DNA from: Azotosporobacter soli
Lineage (GTDB): Bacteria > Bacillota > Negativicutes > SG130
Direction of reading: 5' to 3'
Assembly (NCBI RefSeq): GCF_030542965.1
Contig: NZ_JAUAOA010000027.1
Location: 1 to 37,680 of the forward strand
Length of the DNA stretch: 37,680 bases
The translations under genes and the position numbers were made by a program. Below, piece by piece: positions 15,468-24,449 of the stretch. The notes beneath the pieces were generated by a model. It ran no database searches, was not told where the DNA came from, and worked only from the letters and a program-made list of their open reading frames with translations. Every line of letters starts with the position of its first letter. Position 1 is the first letter of the stretch.

Positions 15468-15872
15468 ATGCTCATTTCTTCCAATATAATTAATCAGGAA
15501 TTGCTTGAATTTCAGGAAAAATGGGAAGCGCGGCGGGTGGAGACGATCATTTCGCTACTGCGTCTGACGCTGGCGAATAAAGTCGGCGCGCTTGACGGCG
15601 TGATGCTCGACCGCTTGATGGTGCAGGGGCATTTTCGCAACAAGGGACTGGGCACCGAAGCACTGGTTGAACTGCTTGCGATCAGCAACAAGTATAATTT
15701 CATCACCTTCGTCTATCCATCCGACGGGATCGGCGGCGATCAAAAGCGGATCGAGAAGTTTTATACCTCACATGGCTTCTTATATAACAAAGGCGAGACG
15801 CTGCTCTTTGCCAACTATCCAGGCATGTATTATCTGCCGACGCTGCTGCTTAAAATGATGCAGGGAAACTAG
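15468..15872 (+). CDS. Short GNAT-family acetyltransferase
   Basis: 134-residue protein. The only clear signature is the acetyl-CoA pyrophosphate loop, MVQGHFRNKGLGTEALVELL (residues about 51-70), with the following helix and a C-terminal strand-helix FYTSHGFLYNKG. The usual N-terminal strands are short or divergent, so it is a minimal or atypical GNAT. Substrate unknown. ATG 15468 follows AAAGGAGAAAAGC; 21 bp separate it from each neighbour, consistent with co-transcription. Confidence 0.75.
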   Translation: MLISSNIINQELLEFQEKWEARRVETIISLLRLTLANKVGALDGVMLDRLMVQGHFRNKGLGTEALVELLAISNKYNFITFVYPSDGIGGDQKRIEKFYTSHGFLYNKGETLLFANYPGMYYLPTLLLKMMQGN

Positions 15873-15893
15873 ACGGACGAAGGAGGTTTTTTG

Positions 15894-16883
15894 ATGCTGT
15901 TTTTAAGAGAAGCGGATATCCGGCGCGTGTTTAGCATGAACGATGCAATTGCTGCTTATAAAAAAGCGTTTCAGATTTTTTCACGCGGCGGCAGTGATGT
16001 GCCGCTGCGCACCAATATCGCGGCGCCGAAATACGAAGGGCAGATGCTTTTTATGCCGGGCTACGTAGAAGAATTGGACTGCGCCGGCGTCAAGATCGTC
16101 TCGGTCTTTCCGCAGAACAGCCGTCAGGGAAAAGCGGTGGTGCCCGCGACGATGCTGCTGCTCGATGCGACGAGCGGCGAAGTGAACTGCATTCTCGACG
16201 GTACCTATGTCACGCGTTTGCGCACCGGTGCGGCGACTGGCGCGGCAACGGCGGCACTGGCCAGAGCGGATGCTTCGATCGGTGCTTTGCTCGGTACCGG
16301 CGGCCAGGCGCAAGCGCAGCTCGAAGCGATGCTTGCGGTGCGCGAACTGACGGAAGTTCGTTTATGCGGCCGCGACTATCAAAAGACCGTCGCGTTTGCC
16401 GAACGGATGCGCGAGTGTTTGCATCTGAAGCGGGTAACGCTGCGCGCTGTCGCCACGGCCGAAGAAGCGGTGACTGGAGCCGACGTGGTTACTGCGGTGA
16501 CGACAGCAACAAAACCGGTTTTTGACGGGCGCTGGCTAAAGCCCGGTGCGCATGTCAACGCGATCGGCTCTTACATGCCGACGATGCAGGAAATTGACGC
16601 GCTTACGCTGCAGCGCTCCGGCAAGATCTTTTGCGAATCGAAGCAGGCAGCGCTGGCTGAAGCGGGAGATTTTATCGTGCCGCTACGGGCTGGGTTGATT
16701 TCTGCAGAGAGTATCAGCGGCGACATCGGCAATCTTTTTCTCGGACGACAGGCCGGACGTGAAACGGCGGATGAAATCACAATGTTCAAATCGGTGGGGA
16801 TGGCTGTGGTCGATATCGTTACCGCGCAGGAAATTTATCTGCGGGCCAGCGAAGCAGAAATCGGCGTCTCATTTTCGTTTTAA
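15894..16883 (+). CDS. Ornithine cyclodeaminase / mu-crystallin family dehydrogenase
   Basis: 329-residue NAD(P)-binding protein of the OCD/mu-crystallin family, which includes ornithine cyclodeaminase, alanine dehydrogenase and imine reductases. Features are the N-terminal substrate lobe with KIVSVFPQN, the invariant TRLRTGAATGAATAALARADA, the Rossmann loop LLGTGGQAQAQLEA, and AIGSYMPTMQEID near the C-terminus. It probably acts on an amino or imino acid; the exact one cannot be assigned. ATG 15894 follows GAAGGAGGTTTTTTG. Confidence 0.9.
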   Translation: MLFLREADIRRVFSMNDAIAAYKKAFQIFSRGGSDVPLRTNIAAPKYEGQMLFMPGYVEELDCAGVKIVSVFPQNSRQGKAVVPATMLLLDATSGEVNCILDGTYVTRLRTGAATGAATAALARADASIGALLGTGGQAQAQLEAMLAVRELTEVRLCGRDYQKTVAFAERMRECLHLKRVTLRAVATAEEAVTGADVVTAVTTATKPVFDGRWLKPGAHVNAIGSYMPTMQEIDALTLQRSGKIFCESKQAALAEAGDFIVPLRAGLISAESISGDIGNLFLGRQAGRETADEITMFKSVGMAVVDIVTAQEIYLRASEAEIGVSFSF

Positions 16884-16906
16884 AAAAATAACAGGAGGAA
16901 GAAAAA

Positions 16907-17449
16907 ATGAAATTTGAAGGAAATGAACCGCAACGCGACAGCAAAAGCTTTGTTGCCGACGGAGCGAAAGTGATAGGCAAAGTAACGATGAAAGAGTTCA
17001 GCAGCATTTGGTTTAATGTGGTCGCGCGCGGCGATGTGAATCGCATTGAGGTCGGGCGCTATTCGAACGTTCAGGACAACAGCGTGCTGCATGTCGCGGA
17101 CGAATCACCCTGCATCATCGGTGACTACGTGACAGTCGGGCACAATTGCGTCGTGCATGGTGCGACAGTCGAGGACCACTGCCTGATCGGCATCGGCGCG
17201 ATCGTGCTGAACAATGCGGTCATCGGGCGCGGCAGCATCGTCGCCGCCGGTGCATTGGTGCGCGAAGGTCAGATTGTCCCGCCCAACTCGCTGGTTGTCG
17301 GCGTGCCGGGTAAAGTGGTCAGGGAAATTCCCGAGCAATGGGACAGCATCCATGCGCAAGCGGTCAAATACAAAACGCTATGGACCGAACGTTATGCGAT
17401 TTTACCCGATGCGGGCGGCGAACGCTACGGCGGGGAAAAAATAATTTAA
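16907..17449 (+). CDS. Gamma-carbonic-anhydrase-like protein (YrdA/PaaY family)
   Basis: 180-residue left-handed beta-helix protein made of hexapeptide repeats. Zinc-ligand histidines are conserved: NVQDNSVLHV, then VGHNCVVHGATVEDHCLIGIGA. The family trimerises and includes gamma carbonic anhydrases, PaaY and carnitine-operon proteins. The His set suggests metal binding, but carbonic anhydrase activity is not assured. It is last in the presumed operon, 23 bp after the OCD-family gene, with AGGAGGAAG before the ATG and a strong terminator after the stop. Confidence 0.9.
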   Translation: MKFEGNEPQRDSKSFVADGAKVIGKVTMKEFSSIWFNVVARGDVNRIEVGRYSNVQDNSVLHVADESPCIIGDYVTVGHNCVVHGATVEDHCLIGIGAIVLNNAVIGRGSIVAAGALVREGQIVPPNSLVVGVPGKVVREIPEQWDSIHAQAVKYKTLWTERYAILPDAGGERYGGEKII

Positions 17450-17456
17450 GTAAGGC

Positions 17457-17491
17457 AAAAGCCGTCTCCATGCTGCATGGAGACGGCTTTC
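17457..17491. terminator. Bidirectional terminator between convergent genes
   Basis: AAAGCCGTCTCCATG, loop CTG, CATGGAGACGGCTTT: a 15-bp perfect stem between the gamma-carbonic-anhydrase-like gene and the lower-strand hydrolase. Confidence 0.75.
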
Positions 17492-17527
17492 TACTCTTTG
17501 GTGCGAGTTTATGGAATTGGCTGGGCG

Positions 17528-18253
17528 TCAGACGGAGATTACTGCGGCGAGCGGCAGCTTTTTCTGCAGCCAGTGGCGGAAAAAATCGAGTTGCTCTGCG
17601 CTGTGAAAATAATGTTCGCCGTTTTCAAGCACCGTGAGCTCGCAGCCGAAACGCCTGGCAAACGCCGTTACAAAAGAAAACTCGCAGAGCGTATCTGCTG
17701 AGCCGTAGAGAAGCGCGGTCGGTTTGTTCCAGGTAACGATCGGATGTTCTTTGACGTAGCGGTAGTAATCCCAGGAAAGCGTCTCGCCGATCGGGGTGGC
17801 GATCTCTTTTTCCGCCTCGAGTCTTTCTTCGCTTATCTCGAACCAGGTTAGCATGTTCAAGATGATGCGCTCCATATTTACGACCGGCGAAAGAAACAGG
17901 CACTGCGCCAATTCTGTATCGCGGTAGGCCAGGAGGCTGAAGTAAGCGCCCATGCTGCAGGCAAAGAGGCGGAGCTGCTTGGCTAACGACTGCGCATGCT
18001 GTAAAATGAGTGCAAGGTCCTGCACACAGTCTTGTACGTTGCAGCACGCAGCGTCTTTTTTACGGTCGCCATGCCCAGGCAAGTCGAAACTGAGCACTTG
18101 ATAACCTTTCGCAACGGCCGCTTCGGCAAAGAGCGCGATCACGGCGTCTTCTTTATTCGACAGGTTGCCGTGCACGGCGATGAATAACGCATCCGACGGA
18201 TCACCCCATAAGACCGCCGGAATCGAGCCTATGGTCAAAGCTTGTTTTCGCAT
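17528..18253 (-). CDS. Alpha/beta-fold hydrolase
   Basis: 241-residue serine hydrolase. The oxyanion motif is AVHGNLSNKED, DLPGHGD follows, and the nucleophile elbow is ACSMGAYFS (GxSxG variant with Cys before Ser). The acid is probably Asp in YGSADTLCE and the histidine is in NGEHYFHSAEQ. A cytoplasmic esterase or thioesterase of unknown substrate. The ATG follows GAGGTGATTTTACC. It is divergent from the ATPase-GNAT gene across an 85-bp gap that must hold both promoters; none is obvious. Confidence 0.88.
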   Translation of the reverse strand: MRKQALTIGSIPAVLWGDPSDALFIAVHGNLSNKEDAVIALFAEAAVAKGYQVLSFDLPGHGDRKKDAACCNVQDCVQDLALILQHAQSLAKQLRLFACSMGAYFSLLAYRDTELAQCLFLSPVVNMERIILNMLTWFEISEERLEAEKEIATPIGETLSWDYYRYVKEHPIVTWNKPTALLYGSADTLCEFSFVTAFARRFGCELTVLENGEHYFHSAEQLDFFRHWLQKKLPLAAVISV

Positions 18254-18338
18254 GGTAAAATCACCTCTAGAAAGAAGTATAAACCTGTTTTGGGAAAAAA
18301 CAAAGTTTTGCGAGATGAAAGGGCGGATTGTTTTGAAG

Positions 18339-19808
18339 ATGCAAAAGGGAACTGATTTTTCGCTGCAGATTCCTTACCGGATCGAATTGCTGTCACTGGT
18401 CACTTCATTTGTCGGCGAAGCGGCGCAGGCACTCGGCGCAAACGGACATGAAACGCAGCAGCTGCGCTTGGCGGCCGAAGAAGTCTTTTCGTATATCATG
18501 GAAGCGTTTCCGGCCTCGGAAACGAATGAAGTCTTTCATTTACAGGCGCAAGAAGACGGCGAAGCGATTCGCTATCATTTCAGCAATCATGGAACGCCGA
18601 TTAATGTCAGAGCCACGCCGGAATTTGACGCGTCCGACCTTGACGCAACGCTTGACGGACTCGGCTTCAGTCTGGTTAAGCAGCTGACCGATCACTTTGA
18701 ATGCATCAATTGCGGCAATGACGGTTGGTCGATCACTTTTTCCAAACGCTTGTCCGCCTTTCGCTCTTTGCTCTCCTCGCCAGTGACAGAGGCGGCAGCT
18801 CCTTCCCAGGAGAATCTCGGTTTGCGCGTGAGGCAAGCCACGGCGGACGATGCGACACAATTAATCGGGCTTATCTACCGTACCTACCGCTATTCCTATC
18901 TGCAAGCGGAACTGTATGATGACAAGGCGCTTCGAACGGCGCTGGAAAAGCGGCAGCTTATCGCGCTGGCGGCGCTGACCGGTGAAGGGGAAATGATCGG
19001 TTGCGGCATCATCCACTTCAAAGAGGCGCATTTTGCTGAACTGGGCACGTTGATGACGGCGCCGGATTATAGGACGACCAGTGCGGTCACTCTGCTCGTC
19101 AAAGAACTGTACCGTCTGCTGCGCGACGATTCGTTCAAAAAAGTGTATTTCTGCGCTAATTTTGTTACGACGCACACCTATTCGCAGCGCTTGATGCATA
19201 CGCTGAAAATGGTGACAATGGGCTTGAAGCTGTCGGTGCATGAGCGCGCAAAATTCATCGGGATCAACGAAGAAAAAGGTCAGCGTGAAAGCTATGTGTT
19301 CGCAGTACGCAAGATGGAAGACAGCGGCCGAAGTCAAACATTTCACGCACCGCAAGAGCATCAGGAGATCATCGGCCGACTCTTGTGCAATGTCGGCGTC
19401 TCGCACAACTGGGGCGAGGCGAAAGACGCTTCTATGCTGCCGCTGCAGGGCAAGCTGATCAAAGAGCCCTGCAACGATATACAGTTGATGGATTTGCAAG
19501 TCGATGCATTCGGTGCTGACTTTGCGACTGTCTTGAAGCAGGAAAGCGTGGCGATGCAACAGGATGGGTTTCTGACCTGTTTCCTCTCGTTGCCGCTTGA
19601 TCAACCGCAGCCGCGCGAACTTGCGTTGCTGCTAAAGGCAAACAAGTATTTCTTCAGCGGTCTGCAGCTCAAAGCGGATGGCCGCTGGTATCTCTTGTAT
19701 GCGAATCTTTTTCACCAGCGCTTCCAGTTTTACGGCATCGAGTTGCATGATCCGGTCGCGCAGGAATTGCGCCGCTACGTAGAAGCGGAATATCTAAGTT
19801 TATATTGA
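18339..19808 (+). CDS. Anti-sigma-type ATPase domain fused to GNAT acetyltransferase
   Basis: 489-residue multi-domain protein. Residues 1-135 form an RsbW-like HATPase_c_2 domain, with the N-box RLAAEEVFSYIMEAF (Glu47/48) and a G-box DGLGFSLVKQLTDHFE. After a Pro/Ala linker, residues about 155-320 form a GNAT-like domain (LRVRQATADDATQLIGLIYRTY, split at ADDA). A C-terminal domain (about 335-489) of unclear fold follows. RsbW-type domains bind ATP and usually act on sigma or anti-sigma partners; the fusion suggests a regulatory acetyltransferase. The start is uncertain: TTG 18333 has the best spacing from AAAGGGCGG, ATG 18339 is the conventional choice, and ATG 18315 is also in frame. Confidence 0.82.
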   Translation: MQKGTDFSLQIPYRIELLSLVTSFVGEAAQALGANGHETQQLRLAAEEVFSYIMEAFPASETNEVFHLQAQEDGEAIRYHFSNHGTPINVRATPEFDASDLDATLDGLGFSLVKQLTDHFECINCGNDGWSITFSKRLSAFRSLLSSPVTEAAAPSQENLGLRVRQATADDATQLIGLIYRTYRYSYLQAELYDDKALRTALEKRQLIALAALTGEGEMIGCGIIHFKEAHFAELGTLMTAPDYRTTSAVTLLVKELYRLLRDDSFKKVYFCANFVTTHTYSQRLMHTLKMVTMGLKLSVHERAKFIGINEEKGQRESYVFAVRKMEDSGRSQTFHAPQEHQEIIGRLLCNVGVSHNWGEAKDASMLPLQGKLIKEPCNDIQLMDLQVDAFGADFATVLKQESVAMQQDGFLTCFLSLPLDQPQPRELALLLKANKYFFSGLQLKADGRWYLLYANLFHQRFQFYGIELHDPVAQELRRYVEAEYLSLY

Positions 19809-19811
19809 AAG

Positions 19812-19853
19812 AAGCGTTACGCACCGAGCGACGAACGGTGCGTAACGCTTTTT
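19812..19853 (+). terminator. Terminator before the chemosensory operon
   Basis: AAGCGTTACGCACCG (19812-19826) pairs perfectly with CGGTGCGTAACGCTT (19836-19850), then TTT. It insulates the chemosensory operon from the upstream gene. Confidence 0.85.
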
Positions 19854-19960
19854 CTTATATCTTCATGGAATTAAAAGGAATTTGACGCCGAAGCTAGAAA
19901 ACTAATGATATGGAAAAAGATGTAAGAAAAGCAGGCTTGGCGCAAAGAGGAGGCGGGTTG

Positions 19961-20395
19961 ATGCAGGAGAAAGAGGAAGGAAAAAATGCGTTTTTTCTTT
20001 TTTACTTGGATCAGCAGGCCTATGCGCTGCCGCTTCGTCAGGTCGAGTGCGTGGTTCGTGCTGTCGAGATTTATCCGTTGCCGTTAGCGGCGGCGGAACT
20101 TCTCGGCGTCATTAATTTTCAAGGGTCGCCTGTTCCGGTATGGAACATGCGTAAATTGCTGGCGCTGCCTGAACGGGAAGCGCGGCTCGATGATGCACTG
20201 GTCATTGTCAAAGAACAAGCGTTGACGGCTTTTCTTGCGGATCGGGTCAGCGGGATTTTCAGCTGCACGCAAGCGGACGTCGCCTATGAAGAATCGTGCG
20301 CCATGCGCGGCATATCAGGCATAGCGAAGCGGGCGGGAGAAATCGTATATCTTTGCGATCTAAAGCAGATGCTGCCGAAATGCGGCACTGTCTAA
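19961..20395 (+). CDS. cheW: CheW-like adaptor (first copy)
   Basis: 144-residue CheW-domain protein coupling chemoreceptors to CheA in a signalling array. It shows the two SH3-like halves: AFFLFYLDQQAYALPLRQVE at the start, LLGVINFQGSPVPVWNMR for the conserved G(V/I)(I/V)N(F/L)RG region, and a C-terminal IVYLCDLKQML. The position equals wspB in Wsp-type loci. ATG 19961 is preceded by AGAGGAGGCGGGTTG; a TTG one codon upstream is possible. First gene of an operon running to 31803. Confidence 0.88.
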   Translation: MQEKEEGKNAFFLFYLDQQAYALPLRQVECVVRAVEIYPLPLAAAELLGVINFQGSPVPVWNMRKLLALPEREARLDDALVIVKEQALTAFLADRVSGIFSCTQADVAYEESCAMRGISGIAKRAGEIVYLCDLKQMLPKCGTV

Positions 20396-20423
20396 GCCGG
20401 GCAGGAAGGAGCTGCTACAGAGC

Positions 20424-21806
20424 ATGGACGAAAAAGCGAAGTGTCCGATCGCCCTCTTGGAACAGATAAGCAGTTTTATTGAAAAGGAACTGGGCCTTTA
20501 TTTTCCGCCGGAACGCAGCTGCGATTTGGAACGGGGGATGGCGGCCTGCGCCGCTGATTTTGGTTTTGCGGACGCGGAAGCTTGCGTGCGCTGGCTGCTA
20601 AGCACGGAGCCGACAAAGGAACAGTTGGAAAAAATGGCGGTGCACCTGACTGTCGGCGAGACGTTTTTCTTTCGCGACCGGGAGCTGTTTGCGGCGCTCG
20701 AAGAGCAGTTCTTCCCCGAACTGATCAAGCGCAAACGCGAAAAGGATAAGACGATCCGCATTTGGAGCGCCGGCTGTTCAAGCGGCGAAGAACCGTACTC
20801 GCTTGCCATTTTGTTGGATCGACTGTTGCCGGATATTGCGGACTGGAAGATCATGGTTTTGGCGTCGGACATCAATCCAGCGGCGCTGGCTAAAGCCGAA
20901 GGCGCACGTTATAACGAATGGTCGTTTCGTGATACGCCGAGCTGGGTCAAAAAAGATTATTTTGACAAAGTGAAGCATGAATTTACCCTGCAGGAGAAAA
21001 TCAAACGGTTGGTAAGTTTTTTTGCTTTGAATCTTGCGCAAACTGACTATGCCGGCGTGGACAGCCGCATTGCGGAGCTCGACTTGATCTTCTGCCGCAA
21101 TGTGCTGATGTATTTTTCGCGCGAGCGAAGTCTGAAGGTGGTCAAAAAATTATATGGCTGTACCGCGCAGTACGGTTGGATCGTGATGAATCCGCTCGAG
21201 GCGACGCCCGAGGTGCGCGCTCTCTTTACGCTGCCGAGTCCGTTCACATCGGCCATGCATGGCAGAGGCGCGTTTGAAATGCCGCAGCCGCTTTGCGCCT
21301 CTGGCGACGTTCTTGTCCTGCCGAAAAACGTTTTTTCGCCGCCGGAAGAGGCGGAAGGCGACTCTGCAGGCAAGAACGCGCCGGAATTTGAGACAACGAG
21401 CGTCATTGACGCAGCGCAGGGACAAAATCTCGCCGATCAGGGGCGATTGAGCGAAGCGCTCGAATGGTGCAAGGCGGCGCTCGAACGCGATAAATTGAAT
21501 CCGGCGCTACATCATTTGAGCGCGATGATTTTCCTTGAAATGGAGCGCAAAGAAGAAGCAAGCATCGCGTTGAAACGCGTCATTTACCTGAAGCCAGATT
21601 CCGTGCTCGCGCATTTTTCGCTTGGCTGCCTCTACCATCAACAGGAGCAGTCTGCGGAAGCGGAAAAACATTTCACCGCAGTCCGCATGCTGCTCGCCGG
21701 TCACGAACCGGAGGAAATGGTATCGGATACGGACGGAATCAGCGTGGCGGGATTGCTTGAGATCATGCAAGGCATAGCGCAAGGCGAAAATGGGGTGAAG
21801 ACATGA
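20424..21806 (+). CDS. cheR: CheR-type methyltransferase with TPR tail (WspC-like)
   Basis: 460-residue chemoreceptor glutamate methyltransferase. An N-terminal helical domain (1-75, with HLTVGETFFFRD) leads to the SAM-binding core, IWSAGCSSGEEPYSLAI, followed by VLASDINPAALAKA and LIFCRNVLMYF. After a low-complexity linker, residues about 335-425 carry roughly three TPR units (LADQGRLSEALEWCKAALE and relatives). A C-terminal TPR tail is characteristic of WspC in Wsp-type systems. It uses SAM to methylate the receptor and thereby tune signalling. Its stop overlaps the next start by 4 bp (ATGA). Confidence 0.93.
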   Translation: MDEKAKCPIALLEQISSFIEKELGLYFPPERSCDLERGMAACAADFGFADAEACVRWLLSTEPTKEQLEKMAVHLTVGETFFFRDRELFAALEEQFFPELIKRKREKDKTIRIWSAGCSSGEEPYSLAILLDRLLPDIADWKIMVLASDINPAALAKAEGARYNEWSFRDTPSWVKKDYFDKVKHEFTLQEKIKRLVSFFALNLAQTDYAGVDSRIAELDLIFCRNVLMYFSRERSLKVVKKLYGCTAQYGWIVMNPLEATPEVRALFTLPSPFTSAMHGRGAFEMPQPLCASGDVLVLPKNVFSPPEEAEGDSAGKNAPEFETTSVIDAAQGQNLADQGRLSEALEWCKAALERDKLNPALHHLSAMIFLEMERKEEASIALKRVIYLKPDSVLAHFSLGCLYHQQEQSAEAEKHFTAVRMLLAGHEPEEMVSDTDGISVAGLLEIMQGIAQGENGVKT

Positions 21807-22387
21807 ACTGGGAGGCGGTTTATCAGCGTTTGGCGGCAGTCGGCGCCGCGCTGGCAGCAAACGAAAATCCGGATGCAGATAGAAAGGCTTTGATTTTCAA
21901 GGCGAGAGCAGAGCGTCTGGCGCAGGAAAAAGCGGCCACGCCGGAAGGAACGCGCCACGAAATGCTGGAATTTCAGCTGGGCAGCGAGTCGTATTGCATC
22001 GAAACCGCCTATGTGGAAGAAGTATGCCCGTTGAAAGATTATACCGATTTGCCTGGAACGCCGCCGTTTGTTGCGGGGTTAATCAATGTGCGCGGGAGGA
22101 TCCTTTCGCTTGTCAATATCAAGGCGTTCTTTGCTCTGACCGAGCAGAGCGTCAGTGAAACGAGCAAAGTGATGATCCTGCGTGACGGGGAAATGGAGTT
22201 CGGCGTCTTAGCCGATGAAATTATCGGCGTGACGGAAGTGGCGCGTCAGGATATCGAGCCACTGCTTGCGACGTTGGAGGAAAAGCGCGGCGAGTGGCTG
22301 AGCGGAATCACGCGCTGCGGCTGTGCGGTCATCGATGCGCGCCAATTGCTGACGGATGCGCGCATCATTGTCGACGATGAAGTGTGA
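21803..22387 (+). CDS. cheW: CheW-like adaptor (second copy, WspD-like)
   Basis: 194-residue adaptor. A 50-residue helical N-terminal extension precedes a CheW domain (about 52-190) with MLEFQLGSESYCIETAYVEE, FVAGLINVRGRILSLVNIK and FGVLADEIIGVTEV. A second CheW with such an extension is the WspD pattern. Overlap with cheR (ATGA) implies coupled translation. Two different adaptors in one operon suggest a two-adaptor array geometry. Confidence 0.9.
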   Translation: MNWEAVYQRLAAVGAALAANENPDADRKALIFKARAERLAQEKAATPEGTRHEMLEFQLGSESYCIETAYVEEVCPLKDYTDLPGTPPFVAGLINVRGRILSLVNIKAFFALTEQSVSETSKVMILRDGEMEFGVLADEIIGVTEVARQDIEPLLATLEEKRGEWLSGITRCGCAVIDARQLLTDARIIVDDEV

Positions 22388-22437
22388 AGGTTGTTTTACG
22401 GCAGAGCCAGAGGAGAAACAAGGAGGGCGGATGCAAG

Positions 22438-24423
22438 ATGAAATGGTTTTTGAATTTGTCGACGCGGACGAAGTTGGTGGCCGGTTTTGGCGTGATCGTT
22501 CTCTTCTTACTCTGGGTATTGATCCTTGCCTATAGCGGAATCACGAGCGTTCGCAGATCGCAAAACGAACTCTTCAATGACGATTTTTTAGAAGTGCGCG
22601 ATCTCGCTGAATTTCGGGTCGATCAGAATCGCAGCCGGGTACAGCTCTTGGAAATGATGATGACAAAAGACAGGGAAAAGCAGCTTGCTTTGGAAAAAGC
22701 CATTCGCAGTCAAGCGAAAGTAATTGATATCAATTTGCAAAGGATTGGTGAAGCGGCGAAAGAACATCCGAGTGAATTAAAAAAATTCGAGGAAATGATG
22801 CTGCGCATCGAGGAGTATCGGAAAACGCGTGAAATGCAAGTTGCTCTGATCGGCAGCGGCCGGATTGCCGAAGCATTGGAAGTCTCGAATGCGCTGCAGG
22901 AAGAACGCTATGAACGCATCCGAAATCTGGCGCAGGAAATGGAAGAATTCGCGGTGGCGGAAGCGTTGGAAAAAATAAAGAAGACCGAGGAGAGTACGGA
23001 AAAAATCGGTTTTTGGTTCAGCATGCTCGGGGGAAGCAGCATCCTGATCAGCATCCTGGTAATATCGTTTTTGAACAGCAGCATTGCCAAACCGCTCGAC
23101 CGGCTGACGGCGATGGCGCGGCAAATGGCGCAAGGCGATTTGCGCATTGCGGCCGCACGCGAAGAACGGCGTGATGAGGTGGGCATGCTGATGGGCAGCT
23201 TCGCGGCGATGGTGCGCTACATTCAGGATATGGCCGATCTGTCGCAGCAGATCGCCAGGGGCGATCTGGCGGTGAAGGTCAAGGCGAGTTGTGCGGATGA
23301 TGTCCTGGGCAATGCCTATGTGGATATGGTAGCGTATTTGCAGCATATGGCCGATGCTTCGCAGCAGATTGCCAAAGGCGATTTGTCGGTACCGGTAACG
23401 CCGCTTTCCGAGCGAGACGTTCTGGGCAACGCCTATGCGGAAATGCTGCATTATCTGCGTGAAATGGCCGAAGTATCCGGACAGATCGCGGCAGGCAATC
23501 TGACCGTAATGGTGCAGCCGATATCGAGCAAGGACATGCTGGGCAACGCTTATGCCGACATGATTGCCAATTTGCGGCAGATGAGCATGGAAGTGCGCGA
23601 CGGCGTAAATGTGCTCGCCGCGTCGACTGCGGAAATACAAGTTGCGATGAGCCAGGTTTCATCCAGTATGACGGAAACGGCCAGTTCTGTTGCCGAAACG
23701 ACCGCCACAGTCGAAGAAGTCAAGCAAACCGCGCAGTTGTCGGCGGAAAAGTCAAAGAGCGTCTCAGATACGGCGCAAAAAGCGTCGCTGATCGCACGGC
23801 AGGGCAATGAGGCGGTGCGCGAAACGGTAAGCGGCATCAATCATATTCGCACACTAATGGAATCGGTTGTCGAAAGCATTGTGCGTCTGAGCGAACAGAC
23901 GCAGATGATCGGCGAAATCATCGCGTCGGTTAATGATCTGGCGCAGCAGTCGAACCTGCTAGCCGTCAATGCGGCGATCGAGGCTTCGAAGGCGGGGGAA
24001 CAGGGCAGAGGTTTTACCGTAGTGGCGCAGGAAATAAAAAGTCTGGCCGAGCAGTCGAAACAGGCAACCGAGCAGGTACGCACGATCCTGTCCGATATTC
24101 AAAAAGCGAGCGGGGCTTCGGTGCTCGCGGCCGAGCAGGTCAGCAATGCGGTCGACGGCGGCGTGAAGCAGGCCGATGATTCCGGCGAATCGATTCGACG
24201 TCTCTCGGACGGCATTGCCGATTCGGCGCAAACGGCGATCCAAATCGCCGCTTCCAGCCAGCAGCAATTGGCGGGCATGGAGCAGGTGGCGCAGGCCATG
24301 GAAAGCATCAAACAGGCGGCGCGGCAAAATCTCTCCGGCACTAAACAGGTAGAGGCGGCAGCGGAAAGTCTGAATGAACTCGGGCAAAAACTGAAACGGA
24401 TCGTAGATGCGTATCGGGTCTGA
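22438..24423 (+). CDS. Methyl-accepting chemoreceptor with tandem HAMP repeats
   Basis: 661-residue transmembrane receptor, WspA position. TM1 spans about 14-33; a four-helix-bundle periplasmic sensor (34-190) follows; TM2 spans about 191-212. A normal HAMP (213-262) is then followed by three further HAMP-like units of about 39 residues each (263-302, 303-341, 342-381), each with (S)xQIAxGxLxV and a LGNAYxxM closing motif. The signalling domain (385-661) has the CheA/CheW-binding tip around DLAQQSNLLAVNAAIEASKA, split at NLLAVN. No C-terminal CheR-tethering pentapeptide is seen. ATG 22438 follows AAGGAGGGCGG at 7 nt. Confidence 0.93.
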   Translation: MKWFLNLSTRTKLVAGFGVIVLFLLWVLILAYSGITSVRRSQNELFNDDFLEVRDLAEFRVDQNRSRVQLLEMMMTKDREKQLALEKAIRSQAKVIDINLQRIGEAAKEHPSELKKFEEMMLRIEEYRKTREMQVALIGSGRIAEALEVSNALQEERYERIRNLAQEMEEFAVAEALEKIKKTEESTEKIGFWFSMLGGSSILISILVISFLNSSIAKPLDRLTAMARQMAQGDLRIAAAREERRDEVGMLMGSFAAMVRYIQDMADLSQQIARGDLAVKVKASCADDVLGNAYVDMVAYLQHMADASQQIAKGDLSVPVTPLSERDVLGNAYAEMLHYLREMAEVSGQIAAGNLTVMVQPISSKDMLGNAYADMIANLRQMSMEVRDGVNVLAASTAEIQVAMSQVSSSMTETASSVAETTATVEEVKQTAQLSAEKSKSVSDTAQKASLIARQGNEAVRETVSGINHIRTLMESVVESIVRLSEQTQMIGEIIASVNDLAQQSNLLAVNAAIEASKAGEQGRGFTVVAQEIKSLAEQSKQATEQVRTILSDIQKASGASVLAAEQVSNAVDGGVKQADDSGESIRRLSDGIADSAQTAIQIAASSQQQLAGMEQVAQAMESIKQAARQNLSGTKQVEAAAESLNELGQKLKRIVDAYRV

Positions 24424-24449
24424 AAGCGAAGGATGCGGAGGCGGCGCAG

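Noticed and set aside
18165-18338. N-terminal extension of the ATPase-GNAT protein reaching into the divergent hydrolase gene
   Set aside because: The extra residues would overlap the coding start of the hydrolase, show no conserved character, and a normal start with a ribosome binding site exists near 18333-18339.
19872-19894. Possible sigma-28 (flagellar) promoter before the chemosensory operon: TAAA followed by GCCGAAGC
   Set aside because: The spacing between TAAA and GCCG is 11 instead of about 15 bases and the second half is imperfect. A sigma-A type TTGACG at 19882 also lacks a good -10, so no promoter is called.
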